Source: Capra hircus (lineage: Eukaryota > Chordata > Mammalia > Artiodactyla > Bovidae). Taken from it: a stretch of DNA of 64,000 nucleotides. The notes below the pieces were generated by a model that did not search any database, was not told the DNA's origin, and saw nothing but the letters and a program-made list of their open reading frames with translations. Location: assembly GCF_001704415.2 (NCBI RefSeq), contig NW_017189517.1:3793167-3857166 (forward strand), written 5' to 3'. A program made the translations under genes and the position numbers. Of the stretch, positions 11,280 through 21,849 are shown in pieces. Positions within the stretch are counted from its first letter, which is position 1; the number at the start of each line of letters is the position of its first letter.

Positions 11280-11690
11280 CTGTAAATTTTAATCCCAATC
11301 CTACCACTAACTAGCTGTATAACTTGAGCAGTTCTCTTAAACTCTCTGAATCTGTTTTCATCATTTGAAACATGAGGCTAAGAAGTTACCACTAAGCCAG
11401 GTGGTGCTAGTGGTAAAGATCCGATCTGCCAATGCAGAAGATGTAAGAGATGTGGATTCGATCCCTGGGTTGGGAAGATCCCCTGGAGGAGGGCATGGTA
11501 ATCCACGCCACTATTCTTGCCTGGATAATCCTATGCACAGAGGAGTCTGGTGGGTTACAGTCCATGGGGTCACAGGGTTGGACATGACTGAAGTGACTTA
11601 ACATACACACAAGAAGGTACCTACTTCATAATACCTATATGTAAGCATTATATGAGATGCTCTATGTAAATATTTCTAGTACATTATAAT
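11280..11690 (+). repeat. MIR element, sense, split by a Bov-tA SINE
   Basis: 'accactaactagctgtataa' and 'ctgaatctgttttcatcatt' give the MIR core. The match breaks at 11,390 and resumes after 11,611 with 'acctacttcataatacctat' and 'gagatgctctatgtaaa'. The Bov-tA between them is therefore a later insertion. Confidence 0.7.
11391..11611 (+). mobile_element. Bov-tA SINE, sense, inserted in a MIR
   Basis: A tRNA-Glu-like head ('ggtggtgctagtggtaaaga') with a B-box-like 'gattcgatccctgggttggg' is followed by the Bov-A body ('tattcttgcctggataatcc', 'tccatggggtcacagggttg'). Target duplications are 'agaagttacc' at 11,381-11,390 and 'agaaggtacc' at 11,612-11,621, with one mismatch. Confidence 0.93.
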
Positions 11691-12227
11691 CAGAGTACAG
11701 ATAATACTTACCTTCATTACCATTTCCTTACACTGAACACAGTGTTTTTGTCACCATATAAGTAGCTTCTGACATTTTTTTAGCAGTAGAAACCTTTACT
11801 CAAACATTGTCTTCCACTGAATCACCCCAAATAAACTGGATAAAAGTGAACCTGTGCTGATTGAAGTGCAGATAGAGTTCAGATATCCTGGCAGCCTTTC
11901 CCTTAATTCCCAGGAGACCTGGAAATACTCAGAAGAACTTACCTAGAGAATATAGGGAGTACACTTAGATAACACTGTGTTTGTCTTCTATTATTTTTTT
12001 CCCCAACAAATTGGCAATCTATTTAGTTTCTCTGCATTTCACCTAGGATCTTCTAACCTATAAGGAGGCAGATATTTCTGTTTCTGCCTCTCAACATCAA
12101 TAGAAATAACTGAGACATTCTCATGTAGAATAGGTCAAAGTGCACAGAACAAGGTTAACAGGATAGTTAGATTTATTCAGGCTGAGTTTCAAATATTTAA
12201 ATATCACCCTGCCCCAGAGCCTTGTTA
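11691..12227. other. No gene seen; unassigned DNA
   Basis: Nothing recognisable on either strand. Confidence 0.5.
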
Positions 12228-12440
12228 GGGGCTTTCCTGGTGGCTCAGAGGTTAAAGCGTCTGCCTCCAATTCAGGAGGCCCGGGTCCGATCCCTGGGTC
12301 AGGAAGATCCCCTGGAGAAGGAAATGGTAACCCACTCCAGTATTCTTGCCTGGAGAATCCCATGGACGGAGAAGCCTGGTAGGCTACAGTCCACGGGGTT
12401 GCAAAGAGTCGGACACGACTGAGCGACTTCACTTTCACCT
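12228..12440 (+). mobile_element. Bov-tA SINE, sense, well preserved
   Basis: The full tRNA-Glu head and Bov-A body are present and close to the family norm, ending 'cggacacgactgagcgactt'. The internal RNA polymerase III promoter is readable: an A-box-like TGGCTCAGAGG at 12,241-12,251 and a B-box-like GGGTCCGATCCC at 12,283-12,294. This suggests a relatively young copy. The overlapping open frames on both strands are accidental. Confidence 0.95.
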
Positions 12441-12584
12441 AGTGATTAAGCCTCATGAGACATGGAATATACCATTCAAATCCACCAGAAGCACAAAGAA
12501 CTGCAAAAGAAGCCTTGTATTGAATAACCAGGGAAGGTGCAGCGATATAAATCAAGGAGGACTGTTAGCACCATGGAGTCTTCT

Positions 12585-12745
12585 GACATTTATGATCTCG
12601 TTTAATCCACCAACTGACTTCATTAGGAAGCGAGAACCTCCACTGTAGAGATGATGCATAGAACCTCCAAAAAATTCGCTGACTTCTCAAATGAGAGCCT
12701 GGAGTGAAAATCAGCTCTATCTGATTTCAAAGCTCTTGCTATATT
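12585..12745 (-). repeat. MIR fragment, antisense
   Basis: 'atgatctcgtttaatccacc' followed by a diverged core and 'tctgatttcaaagctcttgc' matches MIR read backwards, including its former tRNA-like head at the right. Confidence 0.6.
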
Positions 12746-13306
12746 AAATTCCAAGGTCATAAGGTAATTTATTAATTCATTCATTCAACAAAAAATTATC
12801 TTTGTCACTGTTCAAGGCACTGTATGAAAATGAAATAAATAAATAAAGGGACCTCGTTTTTTGAGAAGATCTCTATATTTTCCCCTTTCCTATAACCACT
12901 TATTATATCTTCAGTAATTGTCCTAGGCCCGCTGGGGAACAGAGAAAAAAAATCAAGCTGAGTCTAGCTCTTGGTAATGTGACAATATAATTGGAGAGAA
13001 ATATCATATATAAATAAATACATGAACATATGAATATGCTTGATCAGAAGATTCTGGAATGACTGAGAAAAGTAATGTTTAGTGTATAATAGCAGTGATT
13101 TACTTGAATGACACTACTTTACCCATCTTCATTCTCAGAAGTCAAATATCCTCGAGTTATACTTGATGAAACAAATTCTACTGTGGTTAAAAGATACAGC
13201 AACTTGTAAGTGTTGATAATCTTGCTAGAACCTCATGTCTTTAAAAGCTTTTGAGTTCCCAAATTGTGTCTAGAAGTTAACTTACTCATGTATGTATGCA
13301 TAAACG
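12746..13306. other. No gene seen; unassigned DNA
   Basis: A 'ttcattcattcaacaa' motif at about 12,776-12,792 and 'gttcaaggcactgt' just after it resemble the edge of an ancient LINE or MIR-type repeat. Nothing else is identifiable. Confidence 0.45.
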
Positions 13307-13315
13307 TGCATGTAT

Positions 13316-13548
13316 GCGTGCACGTTTGCTAAGTCACTTCAATCGTGTCTGACTCTTTGCAACCCTATGAACTGCATCCCTTCAGGCTCCTCTGTCCATA
13401 GCAATCTCCAGACAAGAGTATTGGAATGGGTTACCATGCCCTCCTCCAGGGAATCTTCCAGACCCAGGAATCAAACCCACCTCTATTATGTTTTCTGCAT
13501 TGGCAGGCAGGTTCTTTAACACTAGCGCCACTTGGGAGGCCCCACGGA
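13316..13548 (-). mobile_element. Bov-tA SINE, antisense
   Basis: The plus strand reads 'gctaagtcacttcaatcgtg', 'tctccagacaagagtattgg', then the inverted head 'ggaatcaaacccacctct' and 'ttctttaacactagcgccac'. Target duplications 'tgcatgtat' occur at 13,307-13,315 and 13,549-13,557. Confidence 0.9.
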
Positions 13549-13803
13549 TGCATGTATATAAGGACATAATCAACTTGACACATCCAATAATACAGTGTTT
13601 GACTTATTTATTTTTAATATAAATTTATTTATTTTAATTGGAGGCTAAATACTTTACTATATTGTATTGGTTTTGCCATACATCAACATGAATCTGCCAC
13701 AGGTATACATGTGTTCCCAATCTTGAACCTCCATCCCACCTCCATCACCATACCATCCCTCTGGGTCATCTAGAGCACCAGCCCCGAGCATCCTGTATCA
13801 TGC

Positions 13804-13934
13804 ACCAAACCTGGACTTTCACATATGATATTATACATGTTTCAATGCCATTATCCCAAATCATCGAACCTGGACTGGCAATTTGTTTCATACATGGTAT
13901 TATACATGTTTCAATGCCATTCTCCCAAATCATC
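13804..13934. repeat. Tandem duplication inside the L1 3' UTR
   Basis: Two adjacent copies of one L1 segment, about 62 and 69 bases. Each contains an 'acctggact' start and a 'ttatacatgtttcaatgcca' core, at 13,804-13,865 and 13,866-13,934. The first copy lacks a few bases after 'ctggact'. Other L1 copies in this window have the segment once. Confidence 0.75.
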
Positions 13935-13966
13935 CCTCTCCCACAGAGTCCAAAAGATTGTTCTAT

Positions 13967-14578
13967 TTTTTAAAATTTATTTTTTTAATTAAATTTTTAT
14001 TTTTACTTTATTTTACTTTACAATAATGTATTGGTTTTGCCATACAATGACATGAATACACCACGGGTGTACATGAGTTCCCAAACATGAACCCCCCTCC
14101 AACCTCCCACCCCATATCATCTCTCTGGATCATCCCCGTGCACCAGCCCCAAGCATCCTGTATCCCACATCAAAAATAGACTGGCAATTCGTTTCTTACA
14201 TGATAGTATACAGGTTTCAATGCAATTCTCTCAAATCATCCCACCCTTTCCCTCAGAGTCCAAAAGTCTGCTCTACACATCTGTGTCTCTTTTGCTGTCT
14301 CACATACAGGGTTATCATTACCATCTTTCTAAATTCCATATATATGTGTTAGTATACTGTATTAGTGTTTTTCTTTCTGGCTTACTTCACTCTGTATAAT
14401 CGGCTCCAGTTTCATTAATCTCATTAGAACTGATTCAAATGTATTCTTTTTAATGGCCGAGTAATATTACATTGTGTATATGTACCACAGCTTTCTTATC
14501 CATTCATCTGCTGATGGACATCAAGGTTGTTTCCATGTCCTGGCTATTATGAACAGTGCTGCGAAAAAAAAAAAAAAA
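13967..14578 (-). mobile_element. L1_BT 3' end, antisense, nested in L1
   Basis: A second L1 3' end begins with a T-rich tail at 13,967-14,005 and runs through the 3' UTR and ORF2 terminus to 'gaacagtgctgcg' at about 14,563. It is followed by a run of about 19 A residues. The host L1 resumes at 14,579. Imperfect duplications flank it: 'aaaagattgttctat' at 13,952-13,966 and 'aaaagtctgttgtat' at 14,579-14,593. Because host and guest overlap in L1 coordinates, 14,265-14,562 and 14,579-14,870 look like a 300-bp direct repeat. Confidence 0.82.
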
Positions 14579-14589
14579 AAAAGTCTGTT

Positions 14590-17500
14590 GTATATATCTG
14601 TGTCTCTTTTGCTGTCCCACATACAGAGTTATCATTACCATCATTCTAAATTCCATATATATGTGTTAGTATACTGTATTAGTGTTTTTCTTTCCGGCTT
14701 ACTTCACTGTGTATAATAGGCTCCAGTTTCATCCACCTCCTTAGAACTGATTCAAATGTATTCTTTTTAATGGCTTAGTGATACTCCATTGTGTATATGT
14801 ACCACAGCTTTCTTATCCATTCATCTGCTGATGGTCATCTAGGTTGCTCCCATGTCCTGGTTATTATAAACACTGCTGCAATGAACATTGGGGTCCACAT
14901 GTCTCTTTCAATTCTGATTTCCTCGGTGTGTATGCCCAGCAGTGGGATTGCTTGGTCTTATTGCAGTTCTATTTCCAGTTTTTTAAGGAATCTCCACACT
15001 CTTCTCCATAGTGGCTGTACTAGTTTGCATTCCCACCAACAGTGTAAGAGGGTACCCTTTTCTCCACACCCTCTCCAGCATTTATTGCTTGTAGGCATTT
15101 GGATCGCAGCCATTCTGACTGGCGTGAAATGGTGACTCAATGTGGTTTTGATTTGCATTTCTCTGATAATGAATGATGCTGAGCATCTTTTCATGTGTTT
15201 GTTGCCCATCTGTATGTCTTCTTTGGAGAAATGTCTGTTTAGTTCTTTGGCCCATTTTTTGATTGGGTCATTTATTTTTCTGGAATTGAGCTACAGGAGT
15301 GGCTTGTATATTTTTGAGATTAATTCTTTGTCAGTTGCTTCTTTTGCTATTATTTTCTTCCATTCTGAAAGCTGTCTTTTCACCTTGCTTATAGTTTCCT
15401 CTGTTGTGCAGAAGCTTTTAAGTTTAATTAGGTCCCACTTGTTTATTTTTACATTTATTTCCAATATTCTGGGAGGTGGGTCATAGAGGATCTTGCTGTG
15501 ATTTATGTCGGAGCGTGTTTTGCCTGTCCTCCTCTAGGAGTTTTATAGTTTCTGGTCTTATGTTTAGATCTTTAATCCGCTTTGAGTTTATTTTTGTGTA
15601 TGGTGTTAGAAAGAATTCTAGTTTCATTCTTTTACAAGCAGTTGACCAGTTTTCCCAGCACCACCTGTTAAACAGATTGTCTTTTCCCCATTGTATATTC
15701 TTGCCTCCTTTGTCAAAGATAAGGTGTCCATAGGTGAGTGGGTTTATTTCTGGGCTTCCTATTTTGTTCCATTGATCAATATTTCTGTCTTTGTGCCAGT
15801 ACCATACTATCTTGATGACTGTGGCTTTGTAGTAGAATCTGAAGTCAGGCAGGTTGATTCCTCCAGTTCTATTCTTCTTTCTCAAGATTGCTTTGGCTAT
15901 TCGAGGTTTTTTTTTTTTTTAATTTTTTTTTTTTTACTTTATTTTACTTTACAATACGGTATTTGTTTTGCCATACATTGACATGAATATGCCACGGGTA
16001 TACATGAGTTCCCAAACATGAACCCCCCTCCCACCTCCCACCCCACATCATCTCTCTGGATCATCCCCGTGCACCAGCCCCAAGCATCCTGTATCCCGCA
16101 TCGAGCATAGACTGGCAATTCATTTCTTACATGATATTATAAATGTTTCAGTGCCATTCTCCCAAATCATCCCACCCTCTCCCTCAGAGTCCAAAAGTCC
16201 GTTCTATACATCTGTGTCTCTTTGGCTGTCTCACACACAGGGTTATCATTACCATCTTTCTAAATTCAATATATATGTGTTAGTGTACTGTATTGGTGTT
16301 TTTCTTTCTGGCTTACTTCACTCTGTATAATTGGCTCCAGTTTCATCCACCTCATTAGAACTGATTCAAATGTATTCTTTTTAATGGCTGAGTAATACTC
16401 CATTGTGTATATGTACCACAGCTTTCTTATCCATTCATCTGCTAGGTTTTTTTTTATTTCCATACAAATTGTGAAATTATTTGTTCTAGCTCTGTGAAAA
16501 ATACTGTTGGTAGCTTGATAGGGATTGCACTGAATCTATACATTGCTATGGGTAGTATATTTACTTTCACTATATTGATTTTTCTGATCCATGAACACAG
16601 TATATTTCTCCATCTATTAGTGTCCTCTTTGATTTCTTTCACCAGTGTTTTATAGTTTTCTATATATAGGTCTTTTGTTTCTTTAGGTAGATATGTTCCT
16701 AACTATTTTATTCTTTTCATTGCAATGATGAATGGAATTGTTTCCTTAATTTCTCTTTCTGTTTTCTCATTGTTAGTGTATAGGAATGCAAGGGATTTCT
16801 GAGTGTTTTATATCCTGCAACCTTACTATATTTATTGATTAGCTCTAGTCATTTTCTGGTGGGGCCTTTAGGGTTTTCTGTGTAAAGGATCATGCCATCT
16901 GCAAACAGTGAGAGTTTTACTTCTTCTTTTCCAATTTGGATTCCTTTTATGTCTTTTTCTGCTCTGATTGCTGTGGCCAAAACTTCCAGAACTATGTTGA
17001 ATAGTAGTGGTGAAAGTGGGCACCCTTGTCTTGTTCCTGACTTTAGGAGAAATGCTTTCAATTTTTCACCATTGAGGATAATGTTTGCTGTGGCTTTGTC
17101 ATATATAGTTTTTATTATGTTGAGGTATGTTCCTTCTATCCCTGCTTTCTGGAGAGTTTTTTATCATAAATGGATGTTGAATTTTGTCAAAGGCTTTCTC
17201 TGCATCTATTGAGATAATCATATGGCTTTTATTTTTCGATTTGCTAATTTGGTGTATTACATTGATTGATTTGTGGATATTGAAGAATCCTTGCATCCCT
17301 TGGATAAAGCCCACTTGGTCATGATGTACGATCTTTTAATGTGTTGTTGGAGTCTGATTGCTAGAATTTTGTTAAGGATTTTTGCATCTATGTTCATCAG
17401 TGATATTGGCCTGTAGTTTTCTTTTTGGGTGGCATCTTTCTCAGGTTTTGTTATTAAGGTGATGGTTGCCTCATAGAATGAGTTTGGAAGTTTACCTTCC

Positions 17501-18545
17501 TCTGCAATTTTCTGGAAGAGTTTGAATAGGATAGGTGTTATCTCTTCTGCAAATTTTTGGTAGAATTCAGCTGTGAAGCCGTCTGGACCTGGGCTTTTGT
17601 TTGCTGGAAGATTTCTGATTACAGTTTCCATTTCTGTGCTTGTGATGGGTCTGTTAGAATTTTCTATTTCTTCTTGGTTCAGTTTTGGAAAGTTGTACTT
17701 TTCTAAGAATTTGTCCATTTCTTCCACGTTGTCCATTTTATTAGCATATAATCACTGTTAGTAGTCTCTTATGATCCTTTGTATTTCTGTGTTGTCTGTT
17801 GTGGTCTCTCCATTTTCATTTCTAATTTTATTGATTTGATTTTTCTCCCTTTGTTTCTTGATGAGTCTGGCTAATGGCTTGTCAATTTTATTTATCCTCT
17901 TAAAGAACCAGGTGTTGGCTTTGTTGATTTTTGCTGTGGTCTCTTTTGTTTCTGTTGCATTTGTTTCTGCCCGAATTTTTAGATTTCTTTCCTTCTACTA
18001 ACCCTGGGGTTCTTCATTTCTTCCTTTTCTAGTTGCTTTAGGTGTAGAGTTAGGTTATTTGACTTTTTTTCTTGTTTCTTGAGTTATGCCTGTATTGCCA
18101 TGAACTTTCCCCTTAGCATTGCTTTTACAGTGCCCCACAGGTTGTGGGTTGTTGTGTTTTCATTTTCATTCATTTCTATGCATATTTTTATTTCTTTTTT
18201 GATTTCTTCTCTGTTTTATTGGTCATTCAGCAGCGTGTTGTTCAACCTCCATATGTTGGAAGTTTTAATAGCTGTTCTCTTGTCATTGAGATCTAATCTT
18301 ACTGCATTGTGGTCAGAAAAGATGCTTGGAATGATTTAAATTTTTTTGAATTTACCACGGCTAGATTTATGGCCCTGGATGTGATCTATCCTGGGGAAGG
18401 TTCCATGTGCGCTTGAGAAAAAGGTGAAATTCATTGTTTTGGGGTGAAATGTCCTATAGATATCAAGTAGGTCTAACTGGTCTATTGTATCATTTAAAGT
18501 TTTTGTTTCTTTGTTATTTTTTTGTTTAGTTGATCTATCCATAGG
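14590..18545 (-). pseudogene. L1 ORF2 (endonuclease/reverse transcriptase) remnant, minus strand
   Basis: L1 ORF2p nicks target DNA and reverse-transcribes L1 RNA. Remnants read right to left. An endonuclease C-terminal part at 18,336-18,545 includes FFSSAHGTFPRIDHI. The RT N-terminal part is at 17,257-17,736 (RNLPANKSPGPDGFTAEFYQ). RT motif B (SGTRQGCPLSPLLFNIV) and motif C are at 16,849-17,061, with motif C reading FADG instead of FADD. Downstream come RWRNILCSWI at about 16,540-16,640 and the C-terminal CWWECKLVQPLWR region at 14,958-15,209. Stops and frameshifts break it, a nested L1 interrupts it at 15,915-16,443, and most of the endonuclease N-terminus is missing. Confidence 0.88.
15915..16443 (-). 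mobile_element. L1_BT 3' end, 5'-truncated, antisense, nested in L1 ORF2
   Basis: A T-rich start at about 15,915-15,936 leads into 'ttttgccatacattgacatg' and the L1 3' UTR. It runs to 'ttcttatccattcatctgct', where the host ORF2 resumes. Host sequence 'aggttttttt' appears on both sides, at about 15,904-15,914 and 16,444-16,454, as a target duplication. It carries the last 60 or so codons of ORF2 (DEWIRKLWYIYTMEYYSAIK). Confidence 0.88.
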
Positions 18546-18600
18546 TGTAGAGGGAGACTTTAACACCCCACTCACATCACTTCAAGGATGCCCTGCCATT
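18546..18600. other. Rearranged junction with micro-inversion in L1
   Basis: The surrounding L1 is antisense, but 'gggagactttaacacccc' and the bases just after it (about 18,550-18,580) read as L1 endonuclease sequence in sense orientation, translating to GDFNTPLT. Beyond it, unassigned bases lead straight into the ORF1 region at about 18,620. The junction therefore combines a short inverted segment with loss of the rest of the endonuclease and part of ORF1. Confidence 0.65.
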
Positions 18601-18619
18601 CCCTCTGACCTGAAGAGTT

Positions 18620-19245
18620 TCTATTGAAAGATCAGCTGTTATCCTTATGGGAATCCCCTTGTGTGTTATTTATTGTTTTTCCCTTGCTGCTTTTAATATT
18701 TGTTCTTTGTGTTTGATCTTTGTTAACTTGATTAATATGTGTCTTGTGGTGTTTCACCTTGGGTTTATCCTGTTTGGGACTCTCTGGGTTTCTTGGACTT
18801 GGGTGATTATTTCCTTCCCCATTTTAAGGAAGTTTTCAACTATTGTTTCCTGAAGTATTTTCTCATGGTCTTTCTTTTTGTCTTCTTCTTCTGGGACTCT
18901 ATGATTTGAATGTTGGGGCATTTAACATTGTCCCAGTTGTCTCTGAGATTGTCCTCATTTCTTTTAATTCGTTTTTTTTCCCTCTCTGATTCATTTATTT
19001 CTACCATTCTATCTTCTACCTCACTAATCCTATCTTCTGCCTCCGTTATTCTAATATTTGTTCTCTCTAGAGTGTTTTTGATATCATTTATTGCATTATT
19101 CATTTTATATTGACTCTTTTTTATTTCTTCTAGGTCTTTGTTAAAGCTTTCTTGCATCTTCTCAATCCTTGTCTCCAGGCTATTTATCTGTGATTCCATT
19201 TTGTTTTCAAGATTTTGGATCATTTTCACTATCATTATAAGGAAT
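18620..19245 (-). pseudogene. L1 ORF1 remnant, minus strand
   Basis: ORF1p is the RNA-binding, trimeric coiled-coil partner of ORF2p. A 131-codon frame (18,840-19,235) reads as a heptad-rich, highly charged coiled coil: ENKMESQINSLETRIEKMQE and ITEAEDRISEVEDRMVEINE. Downstream, toward 18,620, only broken frames are seen and the C-terminal domain is incomplete because of the junction at 18,546-18,600. No complete start-to-stop ORF1 remains. Confidence 0.85.
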
Positions 19246-20404
19246 TCTTTATCAGGTAGTTTCCCTATCTCTTTCTCTTTTATCTGGTTTTGTGGTCATT
19301 TATCCTATTCCTTTACCTGCTGGGTATTTCTCTGTCTCTTCATCTTGTTTATATTGCTGTGTTTGGGTGGCCTTTCTGTATTTTGGTCTTTGTGGAGTCC
19401 TCTTCATTGTGGAGTTTCCTTGCTATGGGTGGGGTTGTAGGGGTGGCTTGTCAAGGTTTCCTGGTTAAGGAAGCTTATGTCTGCGTTTTTGTGGGTGGAG
19501 CTAGATTTATTCTCTCTGGAGTGCAATGAAGTGTCCAGTAATGCATTATCTCATGTCAGTGGGTTTGGAGTGACTTTGGGCAGACTGTAGATTGAAGCTC
19601 AGGGCTATGTTCCTGTGTTGCTGAAGAATTTGCGTGGTATGTCTTGCTCTGGAACTTGTTGGCCCTTGATGGAGGCATTTGATGAGCTCCTGTTGATTAA
19701 TGTTCCCTGGAGTCAGGAGCTCTCTGGTGTTTTCAGGATTTGGACTTAAGTCTCCCGCTTCTGGTTTTCAGTCTTATTTTTACAGTAGCCTCAAGACTTC
19801 TCCATCTATACAGCACCTTGATAAAACATCTAGGTTAAAGATGAAAAGTTCCTTCACAGTGAGGGACACCCAGAGAGGTTCACAGAGTTGCATGGAGAAG
19901 AGAAGTGGGAGAAGGGAGATAGAGGTGACCAGGATGAGATGAGGTGGAATCAAAAGAGGAGAGAGCAAGCTAGCCAGTAATCACTTCCTTATGTGTGCTC
20001 CTCAGTCTGGACCACTCAGCGATGTTCCTGGAGTTATACAGAGAAGAGAACAGGGAGGAAGGCAATATTTAATTCAATATTAAATTTAATAAAAATTGAC
20101 TATTTAATTCAATATTAAAGAAAAAACAAAGTCACAAAAATTATAAAATACATATATATATATGAAGTTTGCTTTAAAAAATGGGTTTCTTTTTTTTTTT
20201 TGCAAAGTAATTGTAGGTTATAAAAATGAAAATTAAAGGAGTAATAGAAGACTTAAAATAAAAAAATAACAATTGAAGAATGATAGTAAAAATTGTAAAA
20301 ATATATCTAGGAATTTCTATGGTGTTGTTGTGGGCAGTGTGGGGTCAGTTCATTTTTGAATAGTTCCCTGATCTGGCTTATATTTCTTCAGATCTATAGG
20401 CCCC
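19246..20404 (-). promoter_or_regulatory. L1 5' UTR, ORF1-proximal part, minus strand
   Basis: Sequence between ORF1 and the first nested SINE, typical of the L1_BT 5' leader. It includes an AT-rich patch (20,070-20,300) in which 'tatttaattcaatatta' occurs twice. No protein is encoded; short frames here are accidental. Confidence 0.65.
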
Positions 20405-20680
20405 CCTTTGGAGAAGGTCATGGCACCCCACTCCAGTACTGTTGCCTGGAAAATCCCATGGACGGAGGAGCCTGGAAGGCTGCAGTCCATGGGGTCGCTG
20501 AGGGTCGGACACAACTGAGCGACTTCACTTTCACTTTTCCCTTTCATGCATTGGAGAAGGAAATGGCAACCCACTCCAGTGTTCTTGCCTGGAGAATCCA
20601 GGGATGGGAGAGCCTGGTGGGCTGCCATCTATGGGGTCACACAGAGTCGGACACGACTGGAGTGGCTTAGCAGTAGCAGC
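20405..20680 (+). mobile_element. Bov-A2 SINE (dimer), sense, nested in L1 5' UTR
   Basis: Two Bov-A units lie in tandem: 'ctccagtactgttgcctgga' and 'ctccagtgttcttgcctgga', each followed by an 'agagcctgg/ggagcctgg' block and a 'cggacac' motif. The linker is 'cactttcacttttccctttc'. An exact 9-bp target duplication 'ataggcccc' flanks it at 20,396-20,404 and 20,681-20,689. It has no tRNA head, as usual for Bov-A2. Confidence 0.93.
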
Positions 20681-21849
20681 ATAGGCCCCTTCCTATATAG
20701 TCGGTACTAACTACAGGGTTGCACCTGTCACTTCCAAGGAGGTTCCCTCTGTTTTAGCTTCTTCTGTTTGCTGGTCTCTTCAGGTCTAATTTCTGCCCTG
20801 ACACAAGGGAGTGGTCAATACTTTTTTAGGCTCACTTTTTCAGTCGTGCTGTGGGGAAGAAGGGGCACTGCAAACAAATAACACTGGCATGGGCTAGCAG
20901 GGTCTCGGCCACACTGGGCTTGCCCCCAGCTCACGGAGTGTGTGCTTTCCTTGTCTACACTGCTTAGGCTCTAGGTTGCTCTGCCAGGAACTGTCTGAGG
21001 CCGGCCCTGGGTTGTATGCACTCCCCAGGTCTGAGCCGCTCAGGTTCACGTACTTGGGTACTCCTCAAAGGCACAGACTCAGTTGAGCCTGCGTTTTGTG
21101 CCCTTCTCAGGTCCGAGCATCTCAGGTGACCAGGTGTTTGGAGAGTGGTTGCTGTGACTTATCACCTCCCCTGTCCCTGCTACTCAGTTTTTTGGGTGTT
21201 CAACTGGCGGACCTTCTCAGGCGGATGTTGACCATCCAGAATCCCAAGAAGTCTTGGTTAGCAACAAAACCTGCTTGCAGTTTGGTAGATAATGCCTCTC
21301 TGGGGTTGTGACTGCTCCCTTCCAGCTCTGGCTGCACTCGTCTGCCTGTCACCGGAGGGGAATGGGCCAGCCTGCAGCAGGCTAGCTCTGCTCAGTCTTT
21401 TGTTTTGTGAGTGGGCCTGAAGGTGTCTTAGGTTAGGGCTTTTCGCAGGGTAGCTATCCCACGGTCTGGTTTGCTATCTCAAGTTAGTTCCCTCAGATTG
21501 CCCTCGGGCCATTCAGGCCCCATTCTTACTCTAAGCAATTCAGCCCCGTGCCTCCCTGCCCAGCCCTTGCTTGCTAGTGGTGGATGCAGGCGTGAGTGCT
21601 GCTCTGTTGGGGAGTTACCATTGGGCATGTAATCTGTGGGTTTTAATTATTTATTTATTGATCCTCCTGGTTATTTGCCCTCTGTGGTTCCAAGGCTTGC
21701 CACAGACTCAGCAGTGAGAGTTTTTCCTGGTGTTTGGAAACTTGTCTCTTTTTAAAGACACCCTTCCTGGCATGGAGCTCCATCCCTACCTCTTTTGCCT
21801 CTCTCTCTCTTTTTTTTTTAGTGAACTCATTTTTTCAGGGCAGTTTCTT
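20681..21849 (-). promoter_or_regulatory. L1 5' UTR, middle part, minus strand
   Basis: A GC-richer stretch than its surroundings, part of the internal promoter leader of the antisense L1. It is interrupted at 21,850 by a younger L1 and resumes at 23,766. Confidence 0.65.

Noticed and set aside
12241..12294. A-box and B-box motifs as a tRNA gene
   Set aside because: They belong to the tRNA-Glu-derived head of a Bov-tA SINE. The cloverleaf is not complete and the Bov-A body follows directly.
15142..15486. Hydrophobic 114-codon frame, and the similar one at 22,582-23,043, as transmembrane proteins
   Set aside because: Both are antisense readings of the same L1 ORF2 C-terminal region; their similarity to each other comes from the shared L1 sequence.
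19138..19529. Hydrophobic plus-strand frames resembling membrane proteins
   Set aside because: They are reverse-strand readings of L1 ORF1 and the 5' UTR. A/T-rich antisense L1 commonly gives leucine- and phenylalanine-rich false frames.
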